Source: Ruminococcus callidus (GTDB lineage: Bacteria; Bacillota; Clostridia; Oscillospirales; Ruminococcaceae). From it: a DNA stretch of 28,329 bases. The stretch covers positions 1 through 28,329 of the forward strand of contig NZ_JAJFCK010000032.1 in the NCBI RefSeq assembly GCF_020709055.1, given 5' to 3'. How positions within the stretch are numbered: position 1 is the first letter of the stretch; each line of letters begins with the position of its first letter. The notes beneath the pieces are model-generated. The model ran no database searches. It was not told the origin of the DNA and saw nothing but the letters and a program-made list of their open reading frames with translations. The position numbers were made by a program, and so were the translations under genes. Below, piece by piece: positions 9,601 to 14,976 of the stretch.

Positions 9601-10461
9601 ACTTCCACGACCAAAGCAATGACTACCACCAGCGGAACAACCTCCGCAACCAAGGCAACGACTACCACCAGCGGAACAACCTCCGCAACCAAGGCAACAA
9701 CAACTACCAGCGGAACGACTTCCACAACCAAGACAACAACAGCCACCAGCGGAACAACTTCCACAACCAAGGCAACGACGACAACCAGCGGAACAACTTC
9801 CACAACCAAGGCAACGACGACAACCTGCGGAACAACTTCCACAACCAAGACAACGACGACAACCAGCGGAACAACTTCTGCGACCAAGGCAAGCACTACT
9901 ACCAGCGGAACGACTTTCACGACCAAGGCAAGCACTACTACCAGCGGAACAACTTCTGCAACCAAGGCAACGACTGCCACCAGTGAAACATTTTCCGCAA
10001 CTACAAATCCCACTTCTTCCATAACAGAATCCAGCACAGAAACCTCCACAACACCGACGACACACACCGCCGAATCCGAAACCGCAGAAACCACGCTGAC
10101 CACAACATCGGATACCACGAGCGTGACCAACATTGCAGACGAAGATCTTTGCAGCTGGGCGATCAGCGACTATCAGAAAAAGGCGGGCATCACACCTGCG
10201 AATGCAGAAATCACTGCACGTTCGGAGAATACTTGCAAGATCACGCTGACCGACGAAAACGGAAATGTGCTGGATATTTACACCGTTGACCCGAAGACCG
10301 GTACCGGCACGGACTCCTCCAACACGGAAGTCAACCTGCCCCAGACCGGAAACAACTCCGTGACAAACTGGTTTCTGTGCGTGGGCGCAGTACTGTTCAT
10401 GGGATTCGGATTCGGTGCAGTAAAGGCGTCGGGTGTCCTCAAGCGTAAAGAAGATGCGTAA
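6700..10461 (+). CDS. LPXTG-anchored surface protein with BspA-like LRRs, GLUG repeats and Thr-rich stalk
   Basis: This 1253-residue protein is secreted and wall-anchored. A signal peptide occupies about residues 1-45 (KKQWKRLAALLSAAVMAAG). Residues about 90-305 are BspA/LRR_5-type repeats with the recurring pattern ITIPxSVTxIGxxAFxxCSSL. Residues about 450-585 contain four GLUG-type repeats (GGICG...TITNCYNTGTVTA). An Ig-like putative adhesion module follows at about 700-860 (PEGLTLTEDGVLSGTP). Then comes a poly-Thr run, a stalk of fifteen 13-residue repeats and one decayed unit, and LPQTG at 1213-1217 with a membrane helix and KRKEDA tail. The GTG start at 6700 has a strong AAAAGGAGG six bases upstream. 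The sortase gene overlaps its end by 8 bases. It probably binds a host, dietary or bacterial surface ligand; the ligand cannot be told from sequence. Confidence 0.93.
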   Translation: MKKQWKRLAALLSAAVMAAGTLLYFPSGTLQNIRWEIAANAENADAGNTGAVTWTKTEDDGLVWTLYDNGALTISGTGAMRDYAYNDKSPVYGNANITSLVIEDGVTRIGKNMCWGCSGLVDVMIPDSVTEIGSFSFACCSSLPGVTIPESVDTIGTSAFQSCTNLERVTIPNSVKSIGTSAFQMCTALTSITIPESVTDIGEDAFIWCSSLASVEIPEGITDIRNGTFRECSSLESITIPSSVTNIDSYSFYQCTGLKHVTIPDRVTRIGHGVFAGCTSLERMTIPNSVTSIGGGVFEDCSDSLAITVVCGTALTKNDFEDRADSVTIMQHDFDANGFCQNDTTHYQPAEDRDGDGTYEISNAGQLYWFADKVNNGEYSLNAVLTADISVNEGDVSGCDGNKAEGWRDWTPIGNVSNIGNASNIYSGTFDGQDHTVSGLYFNDEDAEYVGLFGRSCGNIKNVGVVDSYFKGNNFVGGVCGSNDRTITNCYNAGNLTAIESSAAIGGICGQNSGTIANCYNTGTVTATGSRASVGGVCGSCIASISNCYNTGTVTASSGADISGICGYNIGPITNCYYLADTEDENGGKTAEQFKSGEVCYLLNGDQSNIAFYQNLSTEKYPTLNADSKQVCRLELTYDESFGEDAKTKTSYHNSGDKLEGSPDQAYVYQYFKGGEQLAESDTLTGDTAITVKKVPVEIVLSEGVSDTMKLTYQQEIAPLDLTLFVENLDVLGSIQFALDEDGTLPEGLTLTEDGVLSGTPEKAAEKVQTKLLLTAKNGATKGMELTFYIAKANPTVEVTVDGDTHTEGDLVSELKLILSGNSTKGLAKIISEIKALAAGENNLMWEFTPEDSDNYNVVTGTVVVNAQTTTTTTTTTTTTTTTTTANETTATTKATTTTSGTTSATKATTTTSGTTSATKATTATSGTTSTTKATTATSGTTSTTKATTATSGTTSTTKATTATSGTTSTTKAMTTTSGTTSATKATTTTSGTTSATKATTTTSGTTSTTKTTTATSGTTSTTKATTTTSGTTSTTKATTTTCGTTSTTKTTTTTSGTTSATKASTTTSGTTFTTKASTTTSGTTSATKATTATSETFSATTNPTSSITESSTETSTTPTTHTAESETAETTLTTTSDTTSVTNIADEDLCSWAISDYQKKAGITPANAEITARSENTCKITLTDENGNVLDIYTVDPKTGTGTDSSNTEVNLPQTGNNSVTNWFLCVGAVLFMGFGFGAVKASGVLKRKEDA
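9385..10008 (+). repeat. 39-bp tandem repeats coding a Thr/Ser-rich stalk
   Basis: Fifteen in-frame 39-bp units (9385-9969) encode variants of TTTTSGTTSATKA, and a sixteenth, decayed unit follows (9970-10008). Variation is mostly Ala/Thr exchange, with single Cys, Phe, Met and Ser changes. The array extends the stalk between the binding domains and the LPQTG anchor and is likely to change length by slippage or recombination. Confidence 0.95.
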
Positions 10462-10966
10462 GACCAAAAAGCAGTGGGCGATGTTTCTCTCAGGACTCAT
10501 TGCAGTTCTGATTGGTGTCGGCATCCTTGGATTTTTCGGTGTCCGAAAGTGTTATCGACTTTACCAAAAGAAGATATTGCTCGATAATAATCCTGTTGTG
10601 GAAATTGCAGATCTAGACATCAAAGCCCCTATTTTAGAGGGCACTGATAACGAAACGCTTTCCAAAGCGACAGGGCATTTCAAGGACAGCGGGGACTTCG
10701 GCGAGGGCAATTATTGCATTGCCGGACACAGCAGCACACTGTACAAAGAATATTTCAACAACCTGAAAAACGTCGAGATCGGCATGGAGATCACGCTGTA
10801 TGACAAGCAAAAGCAGGCGTATCATTACACTGTGACTGAAAGCAAAATCGTTGATCCGGATGACGTCTGGGTGCTTGACGATTTCGGCGATGACAGAATC
10901 ACCATCATCACCTGCACCGATGACGGAACGCAGCGGCAGGTCGTGGTGGGACTGCTGAACGATTAG
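10454..10966 (+). CDS. Sortase
   Basis: This 170-residue membrane-anchored transpeptidase should attach the LPQTG protein encoded just upstream to the cell wall. An N-terminal helix (about residues 9-30) anchors it. The catalytic His is H92 in AGHSS, the Cys is C154 in IITCTDD, and the Arg is R161. The length is typical for small class D/E-like sortases; the class is not certain. The ATG at 10454 overlaps the last 8 bases of the surface protein gene; a GTG at 10433 in the same frame would add seven residues. No clear ribosome site precedes either start, so translation probably depends on coupling to the upstream gene. The dedicated pairing suggests substrate specificity for this one surface protein. 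Confidence 0.92.
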   Translation: MRKTKKQWAMFLSGLIAVLIGVGILGFFGVRKCYRLYQKKILLDNNPVVEIADLDIKAPILEGTDNETLSKATGHFKDSGDFGEGNYCIAGHSSTLYKEYFNNLKNVEIGMEITLYDKQKQAYHYTVTESKIVDPDDVWVLDDFGDDRITIITCTDDGTQRQVVVGLLND

Positions 10967-10990
10967 AGTTTTTTCACGGTATCTCAAAGA

Positions 10991-11034
10991 AAACAGCTCG
11001 GAATTCCGCAATAGGATTCCGGGCTGTTTGTTTT
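10991..11034 (+). terminator. Terminator after the sortase gene
   Basis: A 14-bp stem with one G-U pair (arms AAACAGCTCGGAAT and ATTCCGGGCTGTTT) with an 11-base loop runs into TTTGTTTT. It lies about 25 bases after the sortase stop. Confidence 0.88.
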
Positions 11035-11070
11035 GCAGCGGGGGACACGTGAATTTCTTGTTGAAAATGG

Positions 11071-11099
11071 TTGTAATTGCAGTGGTAATATGGTATAAT
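11071..11099 (+). promoter_or_regulatory. Promoter of the methyltransferase gene
   Basis: TTGTAA at 11071-11076 and TATAAT at 11094-11099 are 17 bases apart, with a TG extension before the -10 box. The following leader of about 105 bases contains nested short inverted repeats (CACAAC with GTTGTG, CCGC with GCGG followed by a T run), so a weak structured leader is possible. Confidence 0.75.
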
Positions 11100-11211
11100 A
11101 GAAGTAATTGAAATTCACAACTCTATGAACCGCTGCTTTCGTGCGGCTTTTTCAATGGGTTGTGGTTAGCATTCTCTAACTATAGAGATGGAAAGGGAGC
11201 GTTGCATTGAT

Positions 11212-12012
11212 ATGGCTGAAACGATAACACTTTCCGGCGTGCCGGAAACCATGCTGCAAACGGTATATGCCCGTGCCAAGGAGAGCGCAGGGCGTGGCGT
11301 GATTCAAGACAAAAAAGCGGAGGAGATCATTGGCAAACTCCACTATGATTTTTCCCTTGCGGACAAGGATTCCGCCATGCACAGCGGTGTCATCGCCCGC
11401 ACACTGGTGCTCGACCAGCTGGTGGGGGCATGGCTCGCCAAAAATGCCGGTGCAGTAGTCGTCAACATCGCCTGCGGACTGGATACCCGATGCTATCGCA
11501 TGCAGGGGTATTCGCACTGGTACAACTTGGATTTGCCGCAGACGATTGCTGTGCGGGAACAGCTGCTGCCGGAGAACGGCACGATTTCGCAGATTGCCAT
11601 GTCTGCCATGGATGACTGGGGCAGCAAAATCACAGAGCAGGATATGCCGGCACTGGTAATCATCGAGGGTCTGACCATGTACCTGTCCGATGCAGATGTG
11701 AAGCAGATTTTTGCGGTGATCTCAAAGCGGTTTGAAAAAGCTGCTGTAGCGGTTGAGATCATGAATCCGGCTGTTGCAAAACGATTCAAGGAGAAGTCCA
11801 TTGAGGGCAGCCGTGCAAAATTCACATGGGGCATAAAGAGCGGAAAGGCATTGGCAGCGCTTTTGCCGGACTTTCGGTTTGCTGAGGAACACTCCCTGAC
11901 CGAGGGTATGGCAGCATTTCTGCCGATTTACAAGCTGCTGGAGAAGATCCCATTTGTGCGGAATATTTCCAACAAGATCGTGGCTCTTGAAAAATGGGGG
12001 AATGCAGAATGA
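11212..12012 (+). CDS. LCMT/TcmP-family SAM-dependent O-methyltransferase
   Basis: This 266-residue protein belongs to the leucine carboxyl methyltransferase-like family (PPM1/LCMT1/TcmP), which methylates carboxyl or hydroxyl groups using SAM. The diagnostic motif VNIACGLDTRCYR lies at about residues 84-96, followed by the acidic loop NLDLPQTIAVREQLLPE and a later IIEGLTMYLS motif that matches the conserved EG-x-x-MYL segment. The ATG at 11212 is preferred because AAAGGGAG at 11192-11199 lies upstream of it; the upstream ATG at 11188 would overlap that site. It has its own promoter and overlaps the next gene by an ATGA junction, so both are translated together. The substrate is unknown; small natural products and metabolites are known substrates of the family. 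Confidence 0.85.
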   Translation: MAETITLSGVPETMLQTVYARAKESAGRGVIQDKKAEEIIGKLHYDFSLADKDSAMHSGVIARTLVLDQLVGAWLAKNAGAVVVNIACGLDTRCYRMQGYSHWYNLDLPQTIAVREQLLPENGTISQIAMSAMDDWGSKITEQDMPALVIIEGLTMYLSDADVKQIFAVISKRFEKAAVAVEIMNPAVAKRFKEKSIEGSRAKFTWGIKSGKALAALLPDFRFAEEHSLTEGMAAFLPIYKLLEKIPFVRNISNKIVALEKWGNAE

Positions 12013-12659
12013 AATACATGGGGATGCCATTGGGAATGTGGGCGCTGTTTGCCGGATCGTTTCAGAAACAGCTGACAGCCACATTCGGTTACGATGTGCA
12101 AACGGCAAAAGCCATCACCAAACACGCAAAGCCAAAATATCAGGAGATTATCCGTGAGCTGCCGGAGTTTGAAAAGGCGGATCGTTTCAAGATGAATGTT
12201 GTCAATACTGCAATGCTGGGCGCATTCGTTCTGTCCATGCCGGAACGGCCGGATGTGGAGAAACTGACGGAATACTACGCAGACGCCATGATGACAAAGC
12301 TGATGCGGTGGTTCTGCCGCAAGAGCGGGAGAAAGAAGTTCACCGAAAAGGATATCGCCGGAATGAAATCCACAGCTGCACTGAAAGCCGCCGACCGCAA
12401 TCCGTACTCTTGGAATATGGAGTTTTATGAGTACCCCGACGGCAGCGGTTATGAGGGGCGCTTTACCAAATGCGGTATCTGCGTTTTGATGAAAAAGCTG
12501 GGATTGTATGATCTCACTCCGGCACTATGTCATCTCGACTATACCATGAGTGAGGCGGGTGGCGTGACGAATTTCGTGCGGAAATACACGCTTGCCTCCG
12601 GAGGTCCGTACTGCGACTGCGGATATCACAAGAAGAATTTCGGGGACGGATTCCAGTGA
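12009..12659 (+). CDS. ATC-hydrolase-like protein (L-2-amino-thiazoline-4-carboxylate hydrolase family)
   Basis: This 216-residue protein resembles the L-2-amino-thiazoline-4-carboxylic acid hydrolase family. The supporting segment is the C-terminal third: a Cys-containing GRFTKCGICVLMKKLGL, then LTPALCHLDYTMSEAGG and a YTLASGGPYCDCGYHKK tail with clustered Cys and His that could hold a metal. Founding members open the thiazoline ring toward cysteine, but many relatives in Clostridia sit beside methyltransferases and have no proven reaction, so the substrate is not assigned. The ATG at 12009 overlaps the stop of the methyltransferase gene (ATGA), with GGGGGA seven bases upstream. A copy of the dispersed repeat begins 13 bases after its stop and may act as the end of this transcript. 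Confidence 0.75.
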   Translation: MKYMGMPLGMWALFAGSFQKQLTATFGYDVQTAKAITKHAKPKYQEIIRELPEFEKADRFKMNVVNTAMLGAFVLSMPERPDVEKLTEYYADAMMTKLMRWFCRKSGRKKFTEKDIAGMKSTAALKAADRNPYSWNMEFYEYPDGSGYEGRFTKCGICVLMKKLGLYDLTPALCHLDYTMSEAGGVTNFVRKYTLASGGPYCDCGYHKKNFGDGFQ

Positions 12660-12672
12660 TTTTAGACAATAA

Positions 12673-12833
12673 GAACCTGTCTTCACAAGCGTATACACGT
12701 GCCTTTTCGGCAAATTTTGTTGCATACTGCGTGAAAAATACTTGCCGGGCGACAGCCCGCCTGCGTATTTTTGCCTTGTCTGCAACAAAATTATGCTCGA
12801 AAATCCACATATATTTCTTGTGAAGACAGGTCC
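12673..12833 (+). repeat. Dispersed non-coding element with nested inverted repeats, copy 1
   Basis: The ends form a 15-bp perfect inverted repeat (ACCTGTCTTCACAAG at 12675-12689 with its complement at 12817-12831). A second pair, AATTTTGTTGCA (12713-12724 with 12781-12792), and a third, inner pair around AAAAATAC and GCCGGGC, allow the whole 160 bases to fold on itself. It differs from copy 2 (21134-21293) at 12 positions by my count. No transposase is present. It fits a MITE-like or structured REP-like element; TAA flanks it on both sides, a possible but weak target duplication. Confidence 0.9.
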
Positions 12834-12857
12834 TAAATTTTAGCATAGGAGGTTCTC

Positions 12858-13274
12858 ATGGCATTTTCTTTGAAGAAACTGACTCCGAAACAACAGGAAC
12901 AGTTTGTGCGAAAACAAATCGAAAACCCGCTTTCTCCTGCCCTCGGGGTGCTCCATCCCAGTGCGTGCATTGCAGACACCGAGAAAGATGTGATTTTTGT
13001 GGCAATCGGAACCCATCGGGATTATCCGGATGAGGAACTGTTCTTTTTGCATTGGAGGGCGTGGGAGATGATCCTGCCGCTGAGAAAAGAGAACAGATTG
13101 CCCAACACCAGAGTTTGGAGTCTGAACACATCGTGGGAGAATCCCATCCAATCCGTGCCGGATGAAATACGGCCGCAGATCATGGCGGATCTGAAAGAGA
13201 TATTAGACGTCTATCGGGTGGATGGAACAAGGAATCCGGATAATTTGTCTGTGGAGATTTTGTATGACTTTTGA
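12858..13274 (+). CDS. Hypothetical protein
   Basis: This 138-residue protein is not recognised. It begins with basic MAFSLKKLTPKQQEQF, has a central hydrophobic strand, DVIFVAIGTH, and a Trp-rich middle (HWRAWEMILPL, RVWSLNTSW), and ends in a helix with acidic residues. No signal peptide or membrane helix is visible, so it should be cytoplasmic. The start is well supported by AGGAGG at 12847-12852, five bases before the ATG. It stands alone, between copy 1 of the dispersed repeat and the control region of the oxidation operon. No separate promoter is obvious, so it may be read through from the methyltransferase unit if the repeat does not stop transcription. Confidence 0.72.
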   Translation: MAFSLKKLTPKQQEQFVRKQIENPLSPALGVLHPSACIADTEKDVIFVAIGTHRDYPDEELFFLHWRAWEMILPLRKENRLPNTRVWSLNTSWENPIQSVPDEIRPQIMADLKEILDVYRVDGTRNPDNLSVEILYDF

Positions 13275-13330
13275 GAACCCCCCTTCTGCAATGAAATGAA
13301 AATCATCCGTCAATGCTGCCATAGGCTTTA

Positions 13331-13373
13331 GTTCCGCTTTTTACAATTTTTTCTGTTCCGGCTGTGGTATGAT
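13331..13373 (+). promoter_or_regulatory. Promoter and conserved upstream block of the oxidation operon
   Basis: A 22-bp block (13331-13352), beginning GTTC and ending TACAATTTTTT, matches 17989-18010 at 19 of 22 positions. In both places 15 bases separate the block from the -10 box, here TATGAT at 13368-13373. No good -35 hexamer is present, and the block covers that position. This suggests an activator-dependent promoter shared with the PII-permease unit. Confidence 0.7.
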
Positions 13374-13385
13374 AATACTCGAACA

Positions 13386-13430
13386 AAGGAGTTCAGATGA
13401 GATCAAACATCTGAACTCCTTTTTTATTTT
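13386..13430 (+). terminator. Leader hairpin with T run (attenuator candidate)
   Basis: A perfect 14-bp stem (13386-13399 with 13408-13421), loop AGATCAAA, is followed by TTTTTTATTTT. It starts only about 18 bases after the -10 box, so RNA from this promoter would begin with an intrinsic terminator. It could alternatively just end transcription from the preceding gene. Confidence 0.8.
13397..13414 (+). CDS. Possible five-codon leader peptide inside the hairpin
   Basis: ATG at 13397 is preceded by AAAGGAG (13385-13391) at a spacing of five and opens a frame MRSNI that stops at TGA. The start lies in the left arm and the stop in the right arm of the terminator-like hairpin, so a ribosome here would prevent the hairpin from forming. 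TTCAGATGAG around this start is repeated exactly at the start of the main gene (13492-13501). Chance is possible for so short a frame. Confidence 0.3.
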   Translation: MRSNI

Positions 13431-13496
13431 GCTTTATTTTTCAGGAAGCGCAGCACACACTGGCGTGTGCCGGACGTTTCGTAGGAGGTATTTCAG

Positions 13497-14630
13497 ATGA
13501 GCTATCCAGAAGTTGATTTTTTGTATCTGAACGAAGAGGATATGGTGGCAGCCGGTGTCAAGGATATGGCAGGCTGCATCGATGCCATGGAGGAAATGTT
13601 CAAGCTAATGAAAGTTGGCGATTATCGGATGGGTGGCGCAAACGGCAACTCCCACGGATGTATGGTCATGTTCCCGCCGTCCTCTTCGTTTCCGGAAATG
13701 CCGGTAGACGGTCCGGACAGACGTTTTATGGCAATGCCGGCGTATCTGGGCGGTGTGTTCGACATGGCAGGCATGAAGTGGTACGGCTCCAACTGTGCCA
13801 ATAAGGAAAAGGGTCTGCCCCGTTCCATCCTGATGCTGACGCTGAATGACAAGGACACCGGCGCACCGGTGGCATATATGTCCGCCAACATCCTCTCCGC
13901 TTACCGCACCGGCGCAGTTCCGGGTGTGGGATACAAGCACTTGTCCAAGCCGGATTCCAAGGTGGCTGCCATCATTGGTCCGGGCGTGATGAGCAAGACG
14001 GCGCTGGCAGCGATCATGGCGGTTCGTCCCGGCATTGAGACCATTAAGGTCAAGGGACGCGGCAAAGCTTCACTGGAAAAGTTCATCGCCCACGTGAAAA
14101 AAGAATATCCGCAGGTGAATGTGTATGCGGTGGATACCATGGAAGAGGCGGTACGGGATGCCGATATTGTTTCGGCAAGCACTTCCACGCCCACCGGCGA
14201 TCCCAGCCTGTATCCGTACATCAAAGAGGAATGGATCAAGCCGGGGGCACTGATCAGTTCCACGGCGGCGCTCCGGTTCGATGATGACTTCATAATTCAC
14301 CGTGCGAGAACCGTGACGGACAACATCAAGCTGTACGAGGCATGGGAAGAGGAGATGAAGCCCAACGCTTACAATACCGTTCCGATTCCGGCAGTGCACG
14401 TCATGGATCTGATTGCAGAGGGCAAGATGAAGCCGGAGCAGGTGGACGATCTGGGCGACATCCTGATGGGCAACATTCCGCTGCACCGGAAAGACGATGA
14501 GATCATCGTGTACTCCATCGGCGGTATGCCGGTAGAGGATGTGGCCTGGGGCACAATGGTTTACCGCAATGCGCTGAAAAAGGGCATCGGCACAAAGCTG
14601 AAGCTTTGGGATACCCCGCAGATGGTATAA
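13497..14630 (+). CDS. Ornithine cyclodeaminase/mu-crystallin family protein, first gene of oxidation operon
   Basis: This 377-residue protein belongs to the ornithine cyclodeaminase/mu-crystallin family, NAD(P)-dependent enzymes that reduce cyclic imines or act on amino acids. Family features are MKWYGSN near residue 98, SANILSAYRTGAVPGVGYKHL near 130 (the RT-A substrate/cofactor region), and a Rossmann segment, VAAIIGPGVMSKTALAAI, near 156-173, in which the usual GxGxQ is altered to GPGVMS. SASTSTPTGDPS follows near 224. I recall close relatives being labelled tyramine oxidase subunit B in public annotation, which I cannot verify. AGGAGG at 13483-13488 precedes the ATG by eight bases. It leads an operon of redox subunits, so it probably makes or removes the imine formed in amine or amino-acid oxidation. 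Confidence 0.85.
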   Translation: MSYPEVDFLYLNEEDMVAAGVKDMAGCIDAMEEMFKLMKVGDYRMGGANGNSHGCMVMFPPSSSFPEMPVDGPDRRFMAMPAYLGGVFDMAGMKWYGSNCANKEKGLPRSILMLTLNDKDTGAPVAYMSANILSAYRTGAVPGVGYKHLSKPDSKVAAIIGPGVMSKTALAAIMAVRPGIETIKVKGRGKASLEKFIAHVKKEYPQVNVYAVDTMEEAVRDADIVSASTSTPTGDPSLYPYIKEEWIKPGALISSTAALRFDDDFIIHRARTVTDNIKLYEAWEEEMKPNAYNTVPIPAVHVMDLIAEGKMKPEQVDDLGDILMGNIPLHRKDDEIIVYSIGGMPVEDVAWGTMVYRNALKKGIGTKLKLWDTPQMV

Positions 14631-14649
14631 AGAGACAGGAGGAGCAGAC

Positions 14650-14976
14650 ATGAGAATACAGGAACATCCGATTCTGGGAACATATGAAAAGGGACAGCTG
14701 GTTTCCTTTACTTTTGATGGAAAAACACTACAGGGATATGCCGGAGAGCCAATCGCCATGGCACTGAAAAATGCCGGCGTGATGGTGCACCGCTACACCA
14801 GAAAAGAGCATAAGCCAAGAGGAATCTTCTGCGCCATCGGGCGCTGTACCGACTGTGTCATGGTCGTCAACGGACAGCCGAATGTGCGGACGTGTATCAC
14901 GCCGCTGGAAGAGGGCATGGAGATCCGGACACAGTATGGTGTGACTGCAGAACAGCCGGGAGGTGCAGCAAAATGA
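14650..14976 (+). CDS. (2Fe-2S)-binding subunit, HcnA/sarcosine-oxidase-alpha N-terminal type
   Basis: This 108-residue protein is the small ferredoxin-like subunit of a multi-subunit amino-acid or amine dehydrogenase (HcnA, OoxA N-terminal part, dye-linked proline dehydrogenase relatives). The four cluster cysteines are visible in CAIGRCTDCVMVVNG followed by VRTC, with the usual C-x4-C-x2-C-x11-12-C spacing at about residues 61-82. A beta-grasp fold is expected, as FTFDGKTLQGYAGEPIAMAL matches the start of that module. AGGAGGAG lies five bases before the ATG. Its stop overlaps the next start in an ATGA junction. It should pass electrons between the flavoprotein subunits encoded downstream. 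Confidence 0.9.
   Translation: MRIQEHPILGTYEKGQLVSFTFDGKTLQGYAGEPIAMALKNAGVMVHRYTRKEHKPRGIFCAIGRCTDCVMVVNGQPNVRTCITPLEEGMEIRTQYGVTAEQPGGAAK

Noticed and set aside
9385..10008. Regular direct repeats resembling a CRISPR array
   Set aside because: Units are contiguous, in frame with the surface protein, have no spacers, and no cas gene is near.
8893..10524. Long minus-strand reading frames (543 and 289 codons) across the Thr-rich repeats
   Set aside because: They are the reverse of a repetitive coding array; the products are low-complexity Cys/Gly or Val-rich strings with no start signals.
12514..12846. Minus-strand frame covering repeat copy 1, with a similar frame at 20902-21297
   Set aside because: The shared peptide only reflects identity of the non-coding repeat; there is no ribosome site, and hairpin structure explains the conservation better.
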